A stretch of DNA of 64,000 nucleotides from the NCBI RefSeq assembly GCF_050749805.1, contig NZ_CP192738.1, forward strand, positions 3,782,001 to 3,846,000, written 5' to 3'. Positions 42,052 through 49,617 of this stretch are shown here, piece after piece (positions within the stretch are counted from its first letter, which is position 1; every line of letters starts with the position of its first letter). The notes below the pieces were generated by a model. It saw nothing but the letters and a program-made list of their open reading frames with translations. It was not told the DNA's origin and did no database searches. The DNA is from Hahella sp018986435. Its GTDB lineage: Bacteria > Pseudomonadota > Gammaproteobacteria > Pseudomonadales > Oleiphilaceae. A program made the position numbers and the translations under genes.

Positions 42052-42792
42052 ATGCTAAAAACATTAACCAAGGGATTGTTATTATCAGCGCTGACGGCGT
42101 CTTCCGCCTATGCAAGCCAAATCACCTGGGACCTGACCGAAGGCGTTCGTTACGGTTCATACAATAACTCTCTTTCTTATTCGAAAGACGGTATGAACCT
42201 CACCGTAACCGGCTGGAGCGACACAAAAGGTCCTGCGGACGATAAAATCGAAGGCGCCCGTCTGGGTCGCTGGAATGGTCTTGGAGTCTGTAACGACGAC
42301 GAATACCGCAAGACTCGTTGCGCCACCCCAGAGCACTCCACAGACAATGATCCAGGTCGCGACGGCGATTTTGACATGATCATGTTGTCCTTCTCTGAAG
42401 CAGTCAGCCTGAGTTCATTTCAAAACGGCTGGTACGCCTACGACTCAGATGTCTCCCTGCTCGCCTACACCGGCGGCGCTTCTTCCTACAATCTGAACGA
42501 TAAAGATTGGGAAGGCCTGCTCAGCGACGGCTGGAGCGTGGCTGGCAACTACTCCAACACCATGACCAAAGAAACCGCGACCAGCACGGATCTGGTTTCC
42601 AAGTTCTGGTTGATTGGCGCTTACAATCCCGCGTTTGGTGAGTTGGGCGAGCTGTGCAACGAACTGAACGATCACTTCAAATTGAAGATGCTGACCATCG
42701 ACACCGTTGAGTGTCCTGAGCCAACCGCACTGGGCCTGTTCGGCCTGAGCCTGGCGGGCCTTTTTGCGGCGCGTCGCCGCAAGGCCTCTTGA
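42052..42792 (+). CDS. PEP-CTERM sorting-domain surface protein
   Basis: A 246-residue exported protein. Signal peptide MLKTLTKGLLLSALTASSAY-A; central beta-rich domain (ITWDLTEGVRYGSYNNSLSY, MNLTVTGWSDTKGPADDKIE, DFDMIMLSFSEAVSLSSF, GWYAYDSDVSLLAYTGGA); C-terminal sorting signal ECPEPTALGLFGLSLAGLFA followed by ARRRKAS, i.e. PEP motif, hydrophobic helix and basic tail. Such proteins are cut by an exosortase and exported with extracellular polysaccharide; the exosortase locus is not in this window. The body looks like exosortase-dependent proteins of the XDP1 type, tentatively. The frame opens at a TTG at 42016, but the ATG at 42052 gives the signal peptide. Sigma-54 promoter upstream and strong terminator downstream make it a single-gene unit. 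Confidence 0.92.
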   Translation: MLKTLTKGLLLSALTASSAYASQITWDLTEGVRYGSYNNSLSYSKDGMNLTVTGWSDTKGPADDKIEGARLGRWNGLGVCNDDEYRKTRCATPEHSTDNDPGRDGDFDMIMLSFSEAVSLSSFQNGWYAYDSDVSLLAYTGGASSYNLNDKDWEGLLSDGWSVAGNYSNTMTKETATSTDLVSKFWLIGAYNPAFGELGELCNELNDHFKLKMLTIDTVECPEPTALGLFGLSLAGLFAARRRKAS

Positions 42793-42819
42793 TCTAGCAT
42801 CTAAGTAGCGCCCGATTCC

Positions 42820-42848
42820 AAGCCGGCCTTGCGCCGGCTTTTCTTTTA
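42820..42848 (+). terminator. Strong intrinsic terminator of the PEP-CTERM gene
   Basis: Perfect eight-base stem AAGCCGGC/GCCGGCTT with loop CTTGC, followed by TTCTTTTA. It lies 28 bases after the stop codon. Confidence 0.9.
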
Positions 42849-42867
42849 TCATGTATACGCTTATTTA

Positions 42868-43218
42868 TTAGAGGGATTCTTTTATGTTGTAACCGGCCGC
42901 CAACACTTCCAGTTGGCCAGTATCATTAAAATTAAATTTGTAATGCCGGTGGCTTTTCTCATGCATTAAGCCTTGATCACAATGCAGCTTAATCCATTCG
43001 GAGTCACAGATTTCATAGCATGAGTCATCCCGCTCTCCGTCCAGTAACTCCATCGCTTCGCTCCACTGATATGCAACAACGTCGTTGAAGCATATTTCGA
43101 CTTTTTGTTCCCGCCAGTCCTGATAGTGGAGCGTCAGCTCTCCATTTTCGCTATATATCTTTAAATCTTCGGCATCAGCAGTAGAAAAAGAGTCGTTCAA
43201 GTCTCTTATATATCCCAT
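42868..43218 (-). CDS. Hypothetical protein, 116 aa
   Basis: Unrecognised acidic cytosolic protein: MGYIRDLNDSFSTADAEDLK, ENGELTLHYQDWREQKVEIC, FNDVVAYQWSEAMELLDGER, DSCYEICDSEWIKLHCDQGL and HRHYKFNFNDTGQLEVLAAG. The strand pattern 'L.L.Y.DW.E..V.I.F.DV.AY.W' and the late 'H.H.KF.FN..G.LEV' suggest a small beta domain of the kind seen in immunity proteins. The ATG at 43218 with AAGGCG upstream is preferred to a start 13 codons earlier. Confidence 0.6.
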   Translation of the reverse strand: MGYIRDLNDSFSTADAEDLKIYSENGELTLHYQDWREQKVEICFNDVVAYQWSEAMELLDGERDDSCYEICDSEWIKLHCDQGLMHEKSHRHYKFNFNDTGQLEVLAAGYNIKESL

Positions 43219-43349
43219 AAAAACACGCCTTTTGAATAATTTAATAGCGTAGTTCACCCATGTCCAAAAAGCGCCATTGGGAGCCCCTACGCTGACTGAA
43301 CGGCCTTTATCGGAGGTTGGGAGAGCGGCGCCACCCCAGACTCAACTAG

Positions 43350-43415
43350 TTGATTTTTAATAATAAATATAAATTTGAGATAAATTGGAGAGAAACCGGA
43401 TACCCGCGAGATTCA
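43350..43415 (+). promoter_or_regulatory. 66-bp duplicated regulatory element, copy 1 (upstream of the first AraC gene)
   Basis: Shares 55 of 66 bases, without gaps, with 46279-46344. A 21-base block at 43366-43386 and a 12-base block CCGCGAGATTCA at 43404-43415 are identical. It contains TTGAGA, 17 bases, GGATAC, a possible -35/-10 pair. It ends 62 bases before the ATG of the AraC gene. Confidence 0.8.
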
Positions 43416-43477
43416 TGAAAATCGTCGCCTCTCGATAATCGATCGCATTGACATTTGATCGATGCGTGAGGTGAAAA

Positions 43478-44251
43478 ATGGATCAGTCGCTGTATTATCA
43501 TTGGAACAATTTATGTCTTTATATGGGTCGCTTTGATGGGACCTATCATTGGCAACATATTGCGGATAGTTTTATTGTCAGTCTGGATAATGAGTTTGAC
43601 GTTAAACTGGCGAATGGCGAGGTTATTTCCACGCGCTGTTTGATGATTCCTGCTAATGTCCGTTGCGATTTCATTTTAAGCAACCAACGTATTGCATTTG
43701 TGTCATCTCATTTCTGGCGCAATATTAAAACCACCCTGACCTATAACTATTATTGTTGTGAGCAAGACGGGCTTCTTTTTGATTTCCTGGACGCGTGTGA
43801 TATTGCTCGCGCTTTCCGGGACTTATATAAGAGGCGTCCGTGCGCCAATGACGCCAAGGAGGTATTGGATCAGATTTTAAACCCTAAAAAATATCCGCTT
43901 TCTCCACCTTTAATGGATCGTAGAGTTCGCAAGCTGATCGAATTATTGTTGAAGAATCCGGATCTTTCCCAATCCATCGACGATTATGCGGAACTTATGC
44001 CGATTTCCGCCGCACATCTCAGTCGATTGTTCAAGCAGGAAACCAATATTTCATTCTCGCGCTTTCGCCTGGGGGTTCGTGTGTTGTATTTCATCAAGCA
44101 GTTTTCCCGCAGCCGTAATTTGACTACCGCCGCGCATGATTCCGGATTCGCGGATCTGGCGCACTTAAATAAGTGCCACAAGTTATTGTTCGGCATCTGC
44201 CCCTCGCAGTTATGGCTGAGCGAATCTGAACTTAAAATCTGCGTGGCCTGA
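43478..44251 (+). CDS. AraC-family regulator 1 of the sensor locus
   Basis: A 257-residue regulator. The N-terminal part (1-150) is a divergent sensing domain, CLYMGRFDGTYHWQHIADS, EVISTRCLMIPANVRCDFIL, and the C-terminal part has the double helix-turn-helix: SQSIDDYAELMPISAAHLSR, LFKQETNISFSRFRLGVRVL, NLTTAAHDSGFADLAHLNKC, HKLLFGICPSQLWLSE. The layout and the second helix-turn-helix (FADLAHLNK) match the other AraC protein at 47.7 kb (FYDLSHLNK), so these are paralogs. Preceded by a 66-bp element shared with the 38-residue membrane miniprotein gene. It is 110 bases upstream of the ToxR-like sensor gene on the same strand. Confidence 0.9.
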   Translation: MDQSLYYHWNNLCLYMGRFDGTYHWQHIADSFIVSLDNEFDVKLANGEVISTRCLMIPANVRCDFILSNQRIAFVSSHFWRNIKTTLTYNYYCCEQDGLLFDFLDACDIARAFRDLYKRRPCANDAKEVLDQILNPKKYPLSPPLMDRRVRKLIELLLKNPDLSQSIDDYAELMPISAAHLSRLFKQETNISFSRFRLGVRVLYFIKQFSRSRNLTTAAHDSGFADLAHLNKCHKLLFGICPSQLWLSESELKICVA

Positions 44252-44322
44252 GCAACCATAGGCGAGCCCAGTGAATTGAGAATAACTCTTAACTCCTGTG
44301 CTGATATCCGGTAAGAGATTTG

Positions 44323-44328
44323 TATAAT
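44323..44328 (+). promoter_or_regulatory. Perfect -10 hexamer before the ToxR-like gene
   Basis: TATAAT at 44323-44328, 34 bases before the proposed GTG start. No good -35 stands 16-18 bases upstream, so it may need an activator, for example the AraC protein encoded just before. Confidence 0.45.
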
Positions 44329-44361
44329 GCAATCCAACCGTTTTCAGCGCAGGAGTGCCCC

Positions 44362-45825
44362 GTGTCCGACCGAGATTATGAAGAAATGCAAATTGGCGAG
44401 TGGCGCATCAATGTGGAAACGAACCGGCTCTATCGTGAAGCGGCGGAGCATCAGCTGAGCGATAAAGTCTGCAAAGTGCTTCTGGCGCTGGCGGAAAATC
44501 CCGGTCGTACAGTGAGCCGGGAAACACTGATACAGAAAGTCTGGAATGAAAACGAATATGTCGGCGAGCAGGCGCTGAATACCGCCATCTGGCAATTGCG
44601 CAAAGCGTTCAACGACAGCAGTGAAGCCCCTGAATACATCGAGACGATTCCTAAAAAGGGCTACCGCCTGCTCAAGGAAGTCTCCGTCATTCCGTATGCG
44701 CTCAAACCGGATATGGCCTCCCCACCTCCCGTTGAGCCTGTGGAAACTCCAGTTCCCGAACCGGAGACCAAAAAAGCGCCGAATAACACCATAGAACCGC
44801 CGCCTGCTGAACCAGCAACGGAGGCGACGCCTCACTCGACAACATCCATCGCCCCGCCACGGCGCAGAAGGTCCATGATCGTGGGCGGCTCGCTACTCCT
44901 GCTGGCGGGGGTCGCGCTTATCGTCAAGCTCATGTATGGCCGTGAGGATGCGCCGCCGGCGCTGACTTATTGGTGTGGCGTCGATGCAGGACGTATGGAG
45001 CGCCTTGGCATCGACCCCGCCAGCGCCTGCATGCTGGAGACGGATCAGGGGCAGTTTGGTCTGGCCATCGGTGAGCGCATGGCGCAGATCAGTTCCTCTT
45101 ATTACCAATCCGCGGACACAGGCGATATCGCCGGCGACATCTTCTTCTGTGAGAACAACCACAAGCGACAGGGGCACAAAAACAACAGCCTGTTGAATTT
45201 CGTCACTTTAAAAGACCGCTGCATGGCGCAAGGCGACGGCGAAGTCGACATCGCCGAACGCGGCGGCGCTCGTGCGTCGCTGGTCTGTGCGGGATACCTG
45301 CCGCAATCCATTCATTTGCAGACGTCGACGGCGGAAAAACATTGCGCCCTGCCCGCCGCCCTAACCACGAATCACCCTAACGCCGTTAAAGATCCAGAGT
45401 ACTGGTACGGGGTTCGCCGTGAAGAACTGGCAGGTCTTGGCATTGATGAAACCGCCAGTTGCCTTCTCAACGCTGAGGACCCCACCTGGATCGACGCCAT
45501 TGAGTTCGGCTGGATATGGGGCTCACAACGCTGCACAGACAGCAGCTCCAACCCGGTTGGATGCGGCGTGGTCAGTCACAATGCGCAACGCACTGGTGCA
45601 ACGGTGAGCGACTTCTTCACCCAGGAACAACTGCAAAGCCGCTGCGCCGACGGCGCGGACAAAGTCGCCTTAACCCCAACAGGCTGGTGGCGTTCTGAGC
45701 ACAAAGACAAAACCTCGCTGGACGCCTATCTCCTATGCGAGCAACAGCAGCCCAAGGCGATTCAGTTGTCGTTCAAACCCGTCGTAGGCGACCCCGTTGA
45801 GAAGACCTGCGCGTTATATTATTAA
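44362..45825 (+). CDS. ToxR/CadC-like membrane regulator with a duplicated Cys-rich sensor
   Basis: A 487-residue one-component membrane regulator. Residues 11-100: OmpR/ToxR-type winged helix (EWRINVETNRLYREAAEHQL, NPGRTVSRETLIQKVWNENE, LNTAIWQLRKAFNDSSEAPE, YIETIPKKGYRLL). Residues 105-165: Pro/Glu-rich linker. Residues about 171-192: membrane helix MIVGGSLLLLAGVALIVKLM. Residues 203-487: periplasmic domain made of two related units, the first starting TYWCGVDAGRMERLGIDPAS and the second EYWYGVRREELAGLGIDETA; both have several Cys. The same two-unit domain forms the exported protein at 46.5-47.5 kb. The GTG at 44362 with AGGAG six bases upstream is preferred to a TTG 14 codons earlier. Ligand unknown; redox or envelope sensing is possible. 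Confidence 0.85.
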   Translation: MSDRDYEEMQIGEWRINVETNRLYREAAEHQLSDKVCKVLLALAENPGRTVSRETLIQKVWNENEYVGEQALNTAIWQLRKAFNDSSEAPEYIETIPKKGYRLLKEVSVIPYALKPDMASPPPVEPVETPVPEPETKKAPNNTIEPPPAEPATEATPHSTTSIAPPRRRRSMIVGGSLLLLAGVALIVKLMYGREDAPPALTYWCGVDAGRMERLGIDPASACMLETDQGQFGLAIGERMAQISSSYYQSADTGDIAGDIFFCENNHKRQGHKNNSLLNFVTLKDRCMAQGDGEVDIAERGGARASLVCAGYLPQSIHLQTSTAEKHCALPAALTTNHPNAVKDPEYWYGVRREELAGLGIDETASCLLNAEDPTWIDAIEFGWIWGSQRCTDSSSNPVGCGVVSHNAQRTGATVSDFFTQEQLQSRCADGADKVALTPTGWWRSEHKDKTSLDAYLLCEQQQPKAIQLSFKPVVGDPVEKTCALYY

Positions 45826-45887
45826 TCAGACGGACAAATAGCTTCCTTCTATTTGTCCGTCACGACAGGGCCTGCGCATGTCAGGCC
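45820..45887. repeat. 68-bp two-hairpin element, copy 1
   Basis: 63 of 68 bases match, in inverted orientation, 50835-50902. It contains a 13-bp perfect stem (45829-45841 with 45849-45861, loop CTTCCTT) and a second stem GGCCTG/CAGGCC. It overlaps the stop codon of the ToxR-like gene and so probably acts as its terminator. Confidence 0.85.
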
Positions 45888-45940
45888 ATGTTAATAGTCC
45901 GATAGATGAATGTTCCATTGGGATCTTAAAGGTACTGATC

Positions 45941-46240
45941 ATGAATGCTAAAACCTGGCTGCTTGGGATATGGATCGCTCTTATGTCGACGACTTCGCTT
46001 GCCGCGGAGCCCAAACTGGTGATCAAAGAGAATGATTCTCTGCAAGACGTGCTGCGCGGACAGGCGGACAAAAAGATCGGCGTGCTGCTGAATTCCGGCG
46101 TCGAGTTGCACGGGGTATTAAAAGAAGTCGGAGCCAAAGTGATTCGCCTGCAGGAGCTGCGCAATCGGGAAACGTTTGATGCGGTCATCCCTCTCAGCGA
46201 GGTCTCCGCCGTGCTGATCGACAATCATTTATTCGATTGA
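45941..46240 (+). CDS. Exported Sm-like small protein, 99 aa
   Basis: Signal peptide MNAKTWLLGIWIALMSTTSL-AA, then a single short domain: EPKLVIKENDSLQDVLRGQA, KKIGVLLNSGVELHGVLKEV, GAKVIRLQELRNRETFDAVI, PLSEVSAVLIDNHLFD. The pattern 'GVLLNSGVELHGVLKEVG..VIRLQEL....DAVIPLSEVSAV' is the five-strand Sm-like barrel, but exported. Shine-Dalgarno AAAGG eight bases before the ATG at 45941 sets the start; the frame is open from 45878. It lies between the sensor gene and the duplicated promoter element. Role unknown; exported Sm-like domains could be oligomeric scaffolds. Confidence 0.75.
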   Translation: MNAKTWLLGIWIALMSTTSLAAEPKLVIKENDSLQDVLRGQADKKIGVLLNSGVELHGVLKEVGAKVIRLQELRNRETFDAVIPLSEVSAVLIDNHLFD

Positions 46241-46278
46241 ACCGCCTGATTTCAGACTCGCACGCGCCCTTCAATCCA

Positions 46279-46344
46279 TTGATTTACAAGCATTAATATA
46301 AATTTGAGATAAATTAGAGAGCGATTGGATAGCCGCGAGATTCA
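46279..46344 (+). promoter_or_regulatory. 66-bp duplicated regulatory element, copy 2 (upstream of the membrane miniprotein)
   Basis: Partner of 43350-43415 (55/66 identical). It ends 58 bases before the ATG of the 38-residue miniprotein, almost the same distance as copy 1 has to its gene. The possible -35/-10 pair reads TTGAGA, 17 bases, GGATAG. Confidence 0.8.
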
Positions 46345-46402
46345 GCGGCGCATGGGGTCGCCCTAACATCCGTTTCATCAACAACGCAAACGGAGAAACC
46401 CC

Positions 46403-46519
46403 ATGAACATCGCGCTAATTATTGCCCTTATTCTGACCGCAGCCGCCATCGGCGAACTGAGACACCGCTACAACAAAACGCAACGCAGCAACCAGAACAA
46501 AAAGAATGGGACTCACTGA
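46403..46519 (+). CDS. Single-pass membrane miniprotein, 38 aa
   Basis: A short frame, MNIALIIALILTAAAIGELR then a basic/polar tail HRYNKTQRSNQNKKNGTH. The first 17 residues form one hydrophobic helix and the tail is strongly positive, so the C-terminus is probably cytoplasmic. Shine-Dalgarno CGGAGA lies seven bases before the ATG. It stands behind copy 2 of the 66-bp element and converges with the sensor-paralog gene, whose stop is 17 bases away. Small membrane proteins of this kind often tune a membrane sensor; that role is inference. Confidence 0.65.
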   Translation: MNIALIIALILTAAAIGELRHRYNKTQRSNQNKKNGTH

Positions 46520-46535
46520 GCCCATTCTTCGACGG

Positions 46536-47507
46536 TCAGGATTTATGAACGGGCTTATCCTTCAGCAACGCCTCTGGTATGGGACACTGTTTTTCCTGTG
46601 TTTCCCCGACCAGAGGTTTAATCGCCAGCTTGATGCCCGTCGGCGCGCCTTTGACGCACTGGATATAGCCCTTTACGTAGGACAGGCTTTCATCATGGTT
46701 ATCGAGACGTCGAAACGGTTTGGTGACCTCCACTTCGCCGTCTTTGGTCTTCTGGCACAGTTTGGCCAGCACCGGCTGGGCGTAAAAACTGGACATCTTC
46801 GAACCGCGCATGCCGTTGTCATTAGCGAACCAGCCGCAGGCATGCCTGTTCTTGTAGTAGTTGGTCAAATGACAGGCGACATCGCCCCAGACAAACGCAA
46901 TGGTGAGATCTTCAGGGTAGGTCGGGTCCGTCACCGCCAGCGAACACAGCTCCTCTTCCGGCGCGATGCCCCGTCGCGTGACGTCCGCGCTGTCGAGGCC
47001 ATACTTGGCTGACTCGATTTTGAAGTGCGGCGTCGCCACCTTCAGAACCTCCGGCATACCGCAGTCTTTTTCGCCAGCTTCCGTTTTAATTCTGATATTC
47101 GTAGCCTGATAGTTTTGGCACTCCACTGTCGCCTGAACGCCATCGGAAGTCAGTAGCTCATGCCCGCCATCTTTTTTCAGGCTGCAGATTTTCTGCAATT
47201 TGGCGGTGGTCAGCATGGTGTCCCCGGTTAATGTAGCCGCCTTGCCCCCTTCACACTTGCGCAAGACAGCGCCAGGGTGACGCCCTTTCACCGGCGTAAA
47301 CCAGGTATTGCTGGATACATTGAAGTGTTTCTCGGCTTCGATCAGCACTAACTCCCCCGTTCCTGTCGGCAAGCGGCACTCGCTGGCCTTGTTGACCCGC
47401 CAGTCGCGGAGATTGTCATCACTGTAGCCGCACCAATATTCCGCATTCACATGAGCGGCGGCGAATAATAAACAGATGGGAGCCAGTACATATTTGAGAG
47501 TAGCCAT
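46536..47507 (-). CDS. Exported paralog of the ToxR-like sensor domain, 323 aa
   Basis: Signal peptide (MATLKYVLAPICLLFAAAHV-NA), then two related Cys-rich units. Unit A (23-150) begins EYWCGYSDDNLRDWRVNKAS and ends EAGEKDCGMPEVL; unit B (165-315) begins KYGLDSADVTRRGIAPEEEL and ends KPLVGETQEKQC. The ToxR-like regulator 0.7 kb away shows the same units in the same order: TYWCGVDAGRMERLGIDPAS ... STAEKHCALPAAL and EYWYGVRREELAGLGIDETA ... KPVVGDPVEKTC. Cys positions agree in both units. It is therefore a soluble, periplasmic or secreted version of the sensor. It may share the ligand, act as a decoy or pair with the regulator. No membrane anchor or lipobox seen. Confidence 0.8.
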   Translation of the reverse strand: MATLKYVLAPICLLFAAAHVNAEYWCGYSDDNLRDWRVNKASECRLPTGTGELVLIEAEKHFNVSSNTWFTPVKGRHPGAVLRKCEGGKAATLTGDTMLTTAKLQKICSLKKDGGHELLTSDGVQATVECQNYQATNIRIKTEAGEKDCGMPEVLKVATPHFKIESAKYGLDSADVTRRGIAPEEELCSLAVTDPTYPEDLTIAFVWGDVACHLTNYYKNRHACGWFANDNGMRGSKMSSFYAQPVLAKLCQKTKDGEVEVTKPFRRLDNHDESLSYVKGYIQCVKGAPTGIKLAIKPLVGETQEKQCPIPEALLKDKPVHKS

Positions 47508-47700
47508 GATGGGTTTTGTCAGTCTGCTTGCAGATGGTCAGGGGAAATCCGTTTTGTTGAATGATTATAGGCGTTTATCCGTGGTTTTAAACCAAGCCGG
47601 ACAAGCCTGACGCAACAGGTTATTGCAAGCTGGCTTCGCGCGCATTTGCTAACATAACGCCTTGTCATCTCTTGTTTGGATTTTATTTTTATTCACGTTC

Positions 47701-48594
47701 ATGCAGCCAAAGCTTTACGAGTGGGGCGATAAGTCCCTGCTCTTTTACAACGGTCGACCTCAGCCCCATCATTCAATGGGTATTACGCCCACCCTGTTAA
47801 TGGGTAGTCAGCCGTTCATCATTGAATTCATGGGAGAGCGGTATTGTTCCAATACGTTTCTGCTGACGCCCAACAAACCGTTTACAGTGAGTTCGGAAGC
47901 GCCGCGAATGGCGTTGCTTCCGCTCAATCCCGCCGCCGAGGATCATGTTTTTTTGCTGCGCAATTACGCCTGGGACCTCTGCGTTGAAGGCGTTTTTTAC
48001 AAGCAGGATAATGATTTGCTGCAGCAAACCTTATTCTATCTTGACGAAAGCGACATCCCCCATCCCATCGCCACCTGGTGTCTGTTCAACGCCATCTATG
48101 GGGAGGAAAGCCTCATTACGTTGAAGAAATACGATAAGCGTATCGCCAAGGCGGTCGCCCATATCATCCGCAATCCAACCAGCGATCTGTCCGTCGACGA
48201 GATAGCCGCGCAGGTGCATTTGAGCCCGACCCGATTCATGACCTTATTCAGCGCCTTAAACGGCCTGAGCTATAACAAATACAAGATCGTCAGTCGCCTG
48301 CAATATTTCTTCGAGCGCTACAGTATCGCCCATAACCTGACGCACGCCGCGGCGGAGGCGGGTTTCTACGATTTGTCGCATCTGAACAAGTCGGTGAAGA
48401 TGTACTACGGCATGAGTCCAAGAGAGTTCCTGGCGGTTGGGCAAGATCTCATCACCATCAGCAGCCCTTCTCATAACCGCGCCTGGTACGCCGACTGGGT
48501 TCAATATGGCTACTTCGAACTGACGCAGGCTTATTCCGAAATCAGCGTACCGGAATTACTGGCGCATCTGCGTGACTATGTCAGAGCTGAATAG
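47701..48594 (+). CDS. AraC-family regulator 2 of the sensor locus
   Basis: A 297-residue regulator with a long N-terminal part (QPKLYEWGDKSLLFYNGRPQ ... IEFMGERYCSNTFLLTPNKP) and a C-terminal double helix-turn-helix: LSVDEIAAQVHLSPTRFMTL, FSALNGLSYNKYKIVSRLQY, NLTHAAAEAGFYDLSHLNKS, VKMYYGMSPREFLAVG. A further 50 residues follow, ending LLAHLRDYVRAE. It is a distant paralog of the AraC protein at 43.5 kb. The ATG at 47701 is chosen over a TTG at 47662. It is divergent from the exported sensor paralog (194 bases apart) and 200 bases upstream of a PEP-CTERM gene. Confidence 0.9.
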   Translation: MQPKLYEWGDKSLLFYNGRPQPHHSMGITPTLLMGSQPFIIEFMGERYCSNTFLLTPNKPFTVSSEAPRMALLPLNPAAEDHVFLLRNYAWDLCVEGVFYKQDNDLLQQTLFYLDESDIPHPIATWCLFNAIYGEESLITLKKYDKRIAKAVAHIIRNPTSDLSVDEIAAQVHLSPTRFMTLFSALNGLSYNKYKIVSRLQYFFERYSIAHNLTHAAAEAGFYDLSHLNKSVKMYYGMSPREFLAVGQDLITISSPSHNRAWYADWVQYGYFELTQAYSEISVPELLAHLRDYVRAE

Positions 48595-48799
48595 CTATTT
48601 CAGGGATGAATAACGCGCCTCGACACTTGTACTCGCTCTTAATGAGCGATTTTGACATGAAGACAGCGGAAATTGACAAGTAAGACCCGCGCCGAATCTC
48701 TTAAAGTTCACTCCAACGCAGAGCAACCATCGCTCGCAACTTACAACGCTCTTCCAGACCTCTGGGAGAATTGCTCATCAAAGGCATTGGAGTCACATT

Positions 48800-49564
48800 A
48801 TGAATCCCCTACTGAAACAGCTCAGCCAATCCCTGGCGCCGACCATGTTCGCACTTTGCGCGCTTCCCGCATCCGCCACAGTGATCAATATCGACTTCAC
48901 AGCGAACAACGCTGAAACCGCCTACGTCGGCGCGGACGGCGCTCTCAGCACTGGCGGCGCGCACTGGAATCCAGTGGCGGTGGGCGACTCTCCTGCGTTC
49001 TTGCGCGATGAACAAGGGCGTCAGTTTGACGCCAGCGTCGCCTGGACGGACCATGCAGGGGATGTCGTGTATCACCATGCCGACGGCAATGAACTTTCAA
49101 ATTCAGGCGTCGGCGCCGCGCCGGACGCTATTGACGGTATCAACCGCGTCTTTTTCTCCGGCGCCAGCTTCTCGCCTTATCAGCTCACTATTTACGGCAC
49201 TGACGATCTGCGCTTCGCCTTGCTGACGGCGTACAGTGAAATCGGTTATGCGCCGGATGCGCCCAACTCCCGCTACCGGGCGGACGGCGCCTGGGGCGAC
49301 GGTATTTTCTATCAGGTGGACTTCGCCGAATATCCCGTGGATGGGAGCATTGCCGGCGCAGGCGATACGTTCGGACTGGGCTTTGGGTTCGCGATCTTTG
49401 AAGGCGCCATCACCGGTCTGCAGGTCGCTGGCGAGTTTACGCCCTTTGACGCCGGAGAGCCCCATGATGTGCCGGAGCCAGCCGCTTGGGCGCTGTTATC
49501 TTTAGGCTTGCTTGGCGCAGGCGTTAGAAAAGCGGCGCAATCAAAAGCGCGGACAGCCGCCTGA
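48800..49564 (+). CDS. PEP-CTERM sorting-domain protein 2
   Basis: A 254-residue exported protein: signal peptide NPLLKQLSQSLAPTMFALCA-LPASA, a beta-rich body (INIDFTANNAETAYVGADGA, VFFSGASFSPYQLTIYGTDD, FGLGFGFAIFEGAITGLQVA) and the sorting tail DVPEPAAWALLSLGLLGAGV-RKAAQ with the VPEP motif, helix and basic residues. It is an exosortase substrate by these marks. Shine-Dalgarno GGAG is eight bases before the ATG. No -24/-12 promoter was found upstream, unlike the PEP-CTERM gene at 42 kb, so it may instead be under the adjacent AraC regulator. Confidence 0.9.
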   Translation: MNPLLKQLSQSLAPTMFALCALPASATVINIDFTANNAETAYVGADGALSTGGAHWNPVAVGDSPAFLRDEQGRQFDASVAWTDHAGDVVYHHADGNELSNSGVGAAPDAIDGINRVFFSGASFSPYQLTIYGTDDLRFALLTAYSEIGYAPDAPNSRYRADGAWGDGIFYQVDFAEYPVDGSIAGAGDTFGLGFGFAIFEGAITGLQVAGEFTPFDAGEPHDVPEPAAWALLSLGLLGAGVRKAAQSKARTAA

Positions 49565-49617
49565 TCACCTCGCCGCGTTAGACACTCATAAGAAGAGAGG
49601 CGGCAGGGATCGCCGCC

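Noticed and set aside
48601..48799. A sigma-54 promoter before the second PEP-CTERM gene
   Set aside because: The best candidate (CTGGGAGAATTGCTC near 48766-48780) has GG and GC three bases too close together.
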